Source of the DNA: a virus | Reading direction: 5' to 3' (one strand) | Length of the DNA stretch: 33,088 bases | IMG/VR virus record: IMGVR_UViG_3300034101_002741 | Span: 1-33,088 of that record | Shown: positions 28,349 to 33,088 of the stretch, one piece after another | How positions within the stretch are numbered: position 1 is the first letter of the stretch | How the letters are laid out: every line of letters starts with the position of its first letter | The notes under the pieces: model-generated | The model's input: the letters and a program-made list of their open reading frames with translations, nothing else | What the model was told of the DNA's origin: nothing | Database searches by the model: none | Made by a program: the position numbers and the translations under genes

Positions 28349-29611
28349 TTATTCAGTCAAAATAAATGCGTTGATTGATTTAGCGTTGCCGATGGCCACT
28401 GACTCATAACCGCCTTCAATGGCATTCGCAAAATCGGCATCACTTGGCAGGATGTAGCCGTTATCAGCAGGCTTGACGGGCCTCGGCCATTCCTTCGGCA
28501 CCTCGTCATCGAACACGACAACAGTTGTACAGCGGCAGCCGGGATGAAATGGCGGAAACTTCAGATTTTTATAGGTTTCATTCTTCCCGTTTTGGCCGAA
28601 TGTGCCATCTTTGGGAATCACCGGGCATTGGCGTTTGATCGCATGGCAGAGTGGGCAGGCGTCGGAAGATAGAACCAACTCATACCCGGCGACAAAATCC
28701 AGGCCCCTTGTGGCCTCATATCGGCCTTGGTTGTAGGCTCTGGCTGATTCAGTGACTGCAATGCGACGGGCACGCCAGCGGGCGTTCTCTTTCACCCACC
28801 GATCAACCCGGTCCACCGTATCGCCAAGCGTTTCGCCGGTGCGGATGGATTCGGCAATGTCCTCACGAATCCCGTCAAGTGTCGTGTTCAGATCGAAAAT
28901 GAACTGGTTTGTCGTTTCTTGGCAGAGTTTCAGCGTTGCCGTTCGTGCCGCATCAATGACATGCGGAGCTTTCACCAGCCATTCATCTGCGTCCTGCTGG
29001 TCAAGCTCTACCAGTGCCGCCCGGCCTGATTCATCGATATAACTGGTGATGGTCGGGATAAATCGGTTGCCCATCTCAATCGCACCCGCAAAGGGGTCAA
29101 GCGGGTTGAACTCTTTGGCCTTTGGTGGCTCAATAAACCGCCGCCATATTTCTATCTGCTGTTTGCCAATGGCCAGCAGAATCGACCGGGCCGCACGGTA
29201 AAGCGGTTCACCGTCCGGCATTGCGTCCAGTAATTGTCTGGGTGTCTGGCGTGCCTTGACAGACTCACCACGGGCACGCTTGATGGTCTTGGCTTTGGCG
29301 TCAGCCCATGTTTTGCCAGCATCGCCGCCCCATGCGGCCCATGCCACTCTGCCGGGGCTTGGATAGCCCGCTTCACCAGGTCGAAAGCCGGTGGCTTTTT
29401 TATCGACCTCATGACGTGCGAACCATGCCGACATGGTGATAACCACATCTGGCGACAGTTCGCCTGCTGACAGAATCTGGGAGGCCCGTCGCCGTGCGGT
29501 GTCGGTTCCACCACGGCGACCGTCGGCCTTCCATTTCCGGTAGCGTTCAGCCTCGGCCCGCATCCCGTCAGTGGGTGTCAGGTCGATTGTTTTGCCGTTT
29601 ACAGTTGCCAA
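28349..29611 (-). CDS. Phage head morphogenesis protein (Mu gpF / SPP1 gp7-like)
   Basis: A 420-aa protein. The first ~100 residues carry the RGGTDTARRRASQILSAGEL, WFARHEVDKKATGFRPG and YPSPGRVAWAAWGGDAGKTW block that accompanies some phage head proteins. The C-terminal half has RRIAVTESARAYNQGRYEAT and SSDACPLCHAIKRQCPV followed by FPPFHPGCRCTTVVVF, the conserved Cys/His end of the F family. It starts with TTG just after the upstream stop. It is likely a minor capsid component. Confidence 0.85.
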   Translation of the reverse strand: MATVNGKTIDLTPTDGMRAEAERYRKWKADGRRGGTDTARRRASQILSAGELSPDVVITMSAWFARHEVDKKATGFRPGEAGYPSPGRVAWAAWGGDAGKTWADAKAKTIKRARGESVKARQTPRQLLDAMPDGEPLYRAARSILLAIGKQQIEIWRRFIEPPKAKEFNPLDPFAGAIEMGNRFIPTITSYIDESGRAALVELDQQDADEWLVKAPHVIDAARTATLKLCQETTNQFIFDLNTTLDGIREDIAESIRTGETLGDTVDRVDRWVKENARWRARRIAVTESARAYNQGRYEATRGLDFVAGYELVLSSDACPLCHAIKRQCPVIPKDGTFGQNGKNETYKNLKFPPFHPGCRCTTVVVFDDEVPKEWPRPVKPADNGYILPSDADFANAIEGGYESVAIGNAKSINAFILTE

Positions 29612-30004
29612 CTAATTTTTGATCGATTCAATTTGCCTGACAACATCGTCAATCGTGGTCACTTTTGCCAACCGCTGAATCAAGCCATCGGCCCCCTGAA
29701 AGATCAGACAAGGCGTGCCGACCGCATCGACCATCGGCCTCAGATGCAGCTTTTCAAGGGCCGCATCGTCGGCATTGATAAAGCTGACCTTCTGGCCACG
29801 GCTGGTAGCTGCGGCCATAATCTTTTCGTCACCGATCCAGTCAATGGAGCGTGAGCCATAAACCAGCGTCAGCCAAGCCGGTTTGATTGGCTCTGGTGCC
29901 GTTTGCGTGGTTTCGCCAAGCGTGCCGATCTTCTGACTCCCAAAGTACAAAGACAGGCACGCGGCAAGTGACAAGATGGCCTTAGACAGGCAGTCCGAAG
30001 GCAC
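29612..30004 (-). CDS. Thioredoxin-fold-like protein lacking the CxxC motif
   Basis: A 130-aa protein with an N-terminal hydrophobic segment (CLSKAILSLAACLSLYFG), possibly a signal or anchor. Strands AWLTLVYGSRSI and GQKVSFINADDA, the VDAVGTPCLIFQGADGLIQR turn with its cis-Pro-like TP, and a final helix all follow the thioredoxin layout. The active CxxC is absent, so redox activity is doubtful. The GTG start overlaps the upstream gene by 23 bp. Confidence 0.55.
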   Translation of the reverse strand: MPSDCLSKAILSLAACLSLYFGSQKIGTLGETTQTAPEPIKPAWLTLVYGSRSIDWIGDEKIMAAATSRGQKVSFINADDAALEKLHLRPMVDAVGTPCLIFQGADGLIQRLAKVTTIDDVVRQIESIKN

Positions 30005-30209
30005 TTTTTAAGGTGAGCAAAAGTTCGCTCTGTCCCTCCTTTTTGGCTGCCGCAATCGCGGCATCGGCTTCCGCCTTGACAGTCGCAATGGCGGCGTCGG
30101 CTTCAATCTTAGCAGCGTCGAGGGCCGCTTGGTTTTCAGCAGTGAATTTGCTTTTCACTTCCGCCACCAGCGTATCAAGCTGAGTCTGAATCTCTGGATC
30201 AAGTGGCAT
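29982..30209 (-). CDS. Coiled-coil protein with Ala-rich repeats, 75 aa
   Basis: QTQLDTLVAEVKSKFTAENQ then two near-copies of IEADAAIATVK / AEADAAIAAAK give a continuous amphipathic helix. It might be a small scaffold or spanin-like rod, but there is no signal peptide. GAGGCG precedes ATG 30209 (TAATG overlap). Function unknown. Confidence 0.55.
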   Translation of the reverse strand: MPLDPEIQTQLDTLVAEVKSKFTAENQAALDAAKIEADAAIATVKAEADAAIAAAKKEGQSELLLTLKSAFGLPV

Positions 30210-30424
30210 TATTTCGCCTCGTCTTTCTTGGTTTCGGCTGGAAGAATCAGAACAGGAACGGCATAAACCGGCCCACGTTTGCGCAGGATGCGTTGCAGTG
30301 GGTTCGGTCGATAGATTTCACCTATCACCACCGGCGACGCAACTACGGGCGAAATTTGGACGTTTTTTGGGCAGTCGCCCGTTTGACATTGAAGACTATA
30401 AAGAATCACTACTTCAGCCAGCAC
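30209..30424 (-). CDS. Hypothetical protein, 71 aa
   Basis: GTG start with AGGTG upstream. It begins LAEVVILYSLQCQTGDCPKN, with a hydrophobic start and two cysteines, then PNPLQRILRKRGPVYAVPVL and a charged end. A membrane or secreted peptide is possible. Not recognised. Confidence 0.45.
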   Translation of the reverse strand: MLAEVVILYSLQCQTGDCPKNVQISPVVASPVVIGEIYRPNPLQRILRKRGPVYAVPVLILPAETKKDEAK

Positions 30425-30463
30425 AGATCACCTGACCTTTCCGGGACTGAGGATCGAACCGAG

Positions 30464-30694
30464 TTACTTGGCTTTTTCGGCTTGTTGCATCTTGCGGTAT
30501 GCAATAACGGCTTGAATCACGGCGGCAATGCCGATCAGGATTTGCGGGATGAGTCGGACAAGCAGATGCATGATAGATTCCTCAACTGGATGGTTTACGA
30601 CATAAGCCGCCCCCCAGATAGAACCTACGCCATAAAGGGCCGATTGCAGAAGTGACATCCCCGGTCCGGTGTCGTCTGTTGTTGCATCATGCAT
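30464..30694 (-). CDS. Small membrane protein, candidate holin or phage membrane factor
   Basis: A 76-aa protein with two hydrophobic segments: about 13-33 (SLLQSALYGVGSIWGAAYVV) and 45-66 (LVRLIPQILIGIAAVIQAVI), and a basic C-tail (YRKMQQAEKAK). This is holin-like in size and topology. AAGGT lies nine bases before ATG 30694. It sits with another membrane gene in the middle of the structural operon. Confidence 0.5.
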   Translation of the reverse strand: MHDATTDDTGPGMSLLQSALYGVGSIWGAAYVVNHPVEESIMHLLVRLIPQILIGIAAVIQAVIAYRKMQQAEKAK

Positions 30695-30698
30695 CAGC

Positions 30699-30908
30699 TT
30701 AGACCTTTAATTCTTTGCCAGATTTGAGAAACGAGATCGCTTGGCTAATGACAATCGCCAGCACCACGCCAGCGGGTGTCGAGGCTTCCACAATGGCGGG
30801 TAGGTCGGCTTCCACCACGATCAGAATTGCCAGCAGGCCAGCAAGGGCGGCCCGCTTGACTGTTTTGCTGATCTGCTGCTTATTGATCTGCCCTACGATG
30901 TCTGTCAT
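30699..30908 (-). CDS. Small membrane protein, candidate holin
   Basis: A 69-aa protein with a basic N-terminus (INKQQISKTVKRAALAG) and two hydrophobic stretches separated by an acidic turn (ALAGLLAILIVVEADLPAIV, then PAGVVLAIVISQAISFL), ending KSGKELKV. Class II holin topology is possible. It is coupled to the 41-aa gene by ATGA. No endolysin gene is recognisable nearby. Confidence 0.5.
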   Translation of the reverse strand: MTDIVGQINKQQISKTVKRAALAGLLAILIVVEADLPAIVEASTPAGVVLAIVISQAISFLKSGKELKV

Positions 30909-31030
30909 TTCTGGCCTCCCAGCTTGATGCCACGTCTCTTCAGTTCGGCCACGATCTGTTCGAATGTCAGGCCCTGAGCTTTAAGCTGTTCAACCAGTTC
31001 GCGAGGTGATTGGCTTGGTTGATCGCTCAC
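30905..31030 (-). CDS. 41-aa helical protein
   Basis: The GTG at 31030 overlaps the stop of the upstream gene (GTGA) and its own stop overlaps the next ATG (ATGA), so it exactly fills the gap. The product reads SDQPSQSPRELVEQLKAQGL, then TFEQIVAELKRRGIKLGGQK: two short helices ending basic. Function unknown. Confidence 0.55.
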   Translation of the reverse strand: MSDQPSQSPRELVEQLKAQGLTFEQIVAELKRRGIKLGGQK

Positions 31031-31614
31031 AGAATCATGCCGCCGAATGTGCCGTTAGAAGTGCCGTTACCTGTTGGCGGTGGCTGAATACCGCCCCAAA
31101 GCGGCGGGAATTGTGCCAGAAATTGGGCGACTGTCGGCAGTGTTGCCGTGCCTGCCTGAAGGTCTAAAGCAAGTTTTGTGTGAGCATTCCAGACAAGATC
31201 ATAATAGGCGATGGCTTCCCGGCCTTCCTGCGCCCAGGTCGGGTTAGCGGAACTGGCCACCGCACGAGCCGAAACGTGGTTCTCATAGCGTTTTCGGGCA
31301 AATGTGGCGTTCAGGAATTGAGTGATCGCCGCCCCGATTTCTTCCATGCGTGCCGTTGCGAATGCCAGTTGCTCCGCTGGTGTCATCTGCACGATTGACC
31401 ATGACTGATTGACCATCATGCCGACCAGCGTAAGCGTTTCAATCAGTCGATGCGTTTGCTCGTTGTATGACGGTTTCAAGGCCGGCTTGATCGGATACCA
31501 GCCATATCTGGCCAGTTCTGAAGGTGGCAAGAGATGGAAGTTGCTCACGTTGCCAAACGTGACGGGCAGGCTTTGCGGTGGCTGTGGAACGCCGTTAATG
31601 ACTTGGCAGTACAT
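31027..31614 (-). CDS. Tail fibre assembly-like protein, 195 aa
   Basis: The N-terminus (MYCQVINGVPQPPQSLPVTF, then LPPSELARYGWYPIKP) has the layout of DUF4376-type phage fibre-associated proteins. The middle is helical (MTPAEQLAFATARMEEIGAA, then ITQFLNATFARKRYENH). The C-terminus is Gly/Asn-rich (TGNGTSNGTFGGMIL). It ends the fibre block and may act as chaperone or tip component. Confidence 0.6.
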   Translation of the reverse strand: MYCQVINGVPQPPQSLPVTFGNVSNFHLLPPSELARYGWYPIKPALKPSYNEQTHRLIETLTLVGMMVNQSWSIVQMTPAEQLAFATARMEEIGAAITQFLNATFARKRYENHVSARAVASSANPTWAQEGREAIAYYDLVWNAHTKLALDLQAGTATLPTVAQFLAQFPPLWGGIQPPPTGNGTSNGTFGGMIL

Positions 31615-31617
31615 ATA

Positions 31618-32358
31618 TCAGGAATCCGGGAATGCGGCTGTCGGTGCGGTGAAGTTGGCCGTATAGCGGGCCACGCCTTTTGTTACGCGAAAATCATCGA
31701 TCTTGCCGTTAGTGTAAAGTCCTGTAAACGGTGTGCCTCTGGCCCCTATGGCTATCTGCGTTGATGGCGTGTTCATAGACCCTGGAACGGTTGCCGTGCT
31801 TCCCGCCTGTGTGCCATTCCAAAACGCATAGACCGAACTGCCAGATCTGACAAATGCGAAGTGATACCAGACGCCTGTTGTTGGCGTTGAAGGCAGGTTG
31901 TATTGGTTGTTGTAATCGGTCGAACCAACAGACATCGTTGTTTCAAAACGATATGTGCCCGCATTGTTATAGATGTAAAACTGAAATGCTGATGCCGATG
32001 CTGATGCACCACGGGCAAAGAAAAGGCCCGCATAGCCACCGCTTGACGGTAATGCGGTAAAGTTTACCCATCCTTCAACCGTGAAATCACCTGAGAAAGC
32101 ATAGAGCGATGTTGATCCACCCAAGATCAGATAGTCAGAAGATCCGTTCAGCTTTAGCGCTGCCGTGCCGAATTTTGGGTCGGTGGTCGTCAGGTTTGCC
32201 GTGCTGGCTGCGGTGACTGACTGGGCATTATTGCTTGAATCTGTAAATGTCGTGCTGCCGTTTGTGCCGTCCATGTGCAGCAGGAGCGATACAGACGAAA
32301 AATAGGGATCTGTATCGCCTGAGGCAGGATTCAGCAGTGTGCGAAATGCAGCAGGCAT
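31618..32358 (-). CDS. LamG / concanavalin-like lectin fibre protein
   Basis: A 246-aa protein with a LamG-type jellyroll (Laminin_G_3-like): SVSLLLHMDGTNGSTTFTDS, then KLNGSSDYLILGG, FTVEGWVNFTALP, GVWYHFAFVRSGSSVYAFWN and KIDDFRVTKGVARYTANF. LamG domains bind glycans, so this is a strong candidate for host-surface recognition. I chose ATG 32358, one base after the upstream stop; an in-frame upstream start would overlap the fibre gene. Confidence 0.85.
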   Translation of the reverse strand: MPAAFRTLLNPASGDTDPYFSSVSLLLHMDGTNGSTTFTDSSNNAQSVTAASTANLTTTDPKFGTAALKLNGSSDYLILGGSTSLYAFSGDFTVEGWVNFTALPSSGGYAGLFFARGASASASAFQFYIYNNAGTYRFETTMSVGSTDYNNQYNLPSTPTTGVWYHFAFVRSGSSVYAFWNGTQAGSTATVPGSMNTPSTQIAIGARGTPFTGLYTNGKIDDFRVTKGVARYTANFTAPTAAFPDS

Positions 32359-32359
32359 G

Positions 32360-33010
32360 TTAGAAATTCTGCCCCGCCTTGAACGCAAACCAGTTCGTTC
32401 CGCCGTCAGTTGTCAGGAAGCTGAACACGTCTGTCTTATTGGCGGTGGTTGTGAGTGTCGGCGTGCTGTTGGCCGCCCATTTGACAGCCGCTGGCCATGT
32501 CACAGAGAAGGCCGTTCCATTGCCTCTCAGAAGCAGCGTGAAGCTGCCTGCCGTACCGTTGGCAGGCGTGCCAGAGATGGTCAGATTGGAGATATTGGCC
32601 GTTAGGCTGATCGGCCCGAATACATTCCCATTTGCCAGATTCAAGGTCAGGTTATTACCCGAAATGGCGGGCGTGTTAGCCGTTTCGGTGTATGCCTGAA
32701 GTTTCGGGGCTGTGACCAAGTTGCCATTGCAGGCAATTGTTGAATTGGCGGTTATCCCCCCGGTGGCGGTCAGGGTGCCGGAAACAGTGACCGAGCCGCT
32801 GAAATTGTTCGTGCCGCTAAAAGTGCTGTTGGCGGTGGTCAGATCAGGCACGGCATAAGGTAATGCCGACCACGCGGAGCCGTTGCCAATTTTAAACTTG
32901 CCCGTATTGGTCTCGAAGCCGATCTCGCCGGTGGCCAGCGTGGTATTGGCACTGGTGAATGCGGCGGCGGTGTCGCGTCTGACTTGTATCGTGACATTTG
33001 ACGTAGCCAT
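32360..33010 (-). CDS. Tail fibre protein with Mtd-like N-terminal domain
   Basis: A 216-aa protein. Residues 7-52 (QVRRDTAAAFTSANTTLATG, then EIGFETNTGKFKIGNGSAWS) match the N-terminal attachment domain common in phage fibres. The C-terminal half (SFTLLLRGNGTAFSVTWPAA, then VKWAANSTPTLTTTANKTDV) is a beta domain widespread in tail proteins. Thirteen N-X-S/T sequons. ATG 33010 overlaps the upstream stop (TAATG). The first 50 codons recur at 1-150 through the circular overlap. Confidence 0.8.
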   Translation of the reverse strand: MATSNVTIQVRRDTAAAFTSANTTLATGEIGFETNTGKFKIGNGSAWSALPYAVPDLTTANSTFSGTNNFSGSVTVSGTLTATGGITANSTIACNGNLVTAPKLQAYTETANTPAISGNNLTLNLANGNVFGPISLTANISNLTISGTPANGTAGSFTLLLRGNGTAFSVTWPAAVKWAANSTPTLTTTANKTDVFSFLTTDGGTNWFAFKAGQNF

Positions 33011-33088
33011 TATGCGCCGCCCCCATCGTAAACATTCGGCCCGCTGGCTGTTGCCGATCCGCCATCGATGGTCAGGACAGTGACGTCT
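32861..33088. repeat. Right copy of the 228-bp end overlap
   Basis: Pairs with 1-228 (226 of 228 identical). It contains the start of the fibre gene at 33010 and the end of its upstream gene. Confidence 0.93.
33010..33088 (-). CDS. C-terminal fragment of the fibre protein encoded at 150-668
   Basis: The last 26 codons (LDVTVLTIDGGSATASG, then PNVYDGGGA) of the gene that is complete at 150-668, cut by the window edge. Stop TAA overlaps the next ATG. Confidence 0.9.
   Translation of the reverse strand, partial: DVTVLTIDGGSATASGPNVYDGGGA

Noticed and set aside
29612-30004. Active thioredoxin or glutaredoxin
   Set aside because: The fold-like pattern is there but the CxxC active site is missing, so I call it thioredoxin-like only.
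30446-30464. A third GGTTCGATCC T-arm-like sequence
   Set aside because: The flanking stem has a mismatch and a wobble pair, there is no acceptor partner, and it overlaps the stop codon of a membrane gene. Probably chance.
32861-33088. Direct terminal repeats as true virion ends
   Set aside because: The repeat lies inside a fibre gene, is not exact, and its length is typical of assembly overlap. A cos or pac site would not be expected here.

Overview
The window is one complete genome of a tailed, temperate bacteriophage. The first 228 bases recur at 32861-33088 with only two differences, so the molecule is circular or circularly permuted, with a unit length of about 32.86 kb. Nearly all genes lie on the minus strand in tight, overlapping operons (ATGA, GTGA and TAATG junctions). 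The HK97-type head genes, a short tape-measure protein, and a G/GT tail chaperone with a -1 slippery site point to a siphovirus. The integrase closely resembles, from memory, a family common in Planctomycetota, and the attP site is the 3' half of a tRNA-Lys(CUU) gene. A planctomycete host is therefore my best guess, but it is an inference.

Layout, read along the minus strand: (1) 19139-17575, a small accessory operon behind a strong sigma70-like promoter. (2) The plus-strand island at 15918-17551, with a small unknown gene, attP and the integrase. (3) 15776-13039, a ribbon-helix-helix protein followed by a primase-helicase. (4) 13003-12722, an iteron-rich probable replication origin. (5) An AT-rich HNH endonuclease gene (12667-11795), then small genes, a possible ssDNA-binding protein, a structured region with tRNA-like hairpins, a DGQHR/ParB-like protein and a phage csrA. 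(6) A run of very small genes (8821-5300) including DUF3310 and RusA. (7) DUF5681 and large terminase, then portal (4766-1836). (8) A block of fibre or receptor-like genes that crosses the circular junction (1836-1, then 33088-31027). (9) Small membrane proteins, head morphogenesis protein, prohead protease and major capsid protein (31030-26214), ended by a terminator. (10) Connector and tail genes (26106-19322), ended by a terminator at 19266-19290.

The genes form a coherent lysogeny-replication-morphogenesis programme. Three promoters, those of the RHH-primase operon, the HNH gene and the operon after it, share the exact 10-mer TATCTAGCTA in or next to their -35/-10 spacers, which defines a candidate phage regulon. 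No endolysin was recognised. The fibre and tail-tip proteins are unusually dense in N-X-T sequons. Their gene block sits between portal and protease, which is not the usual place.
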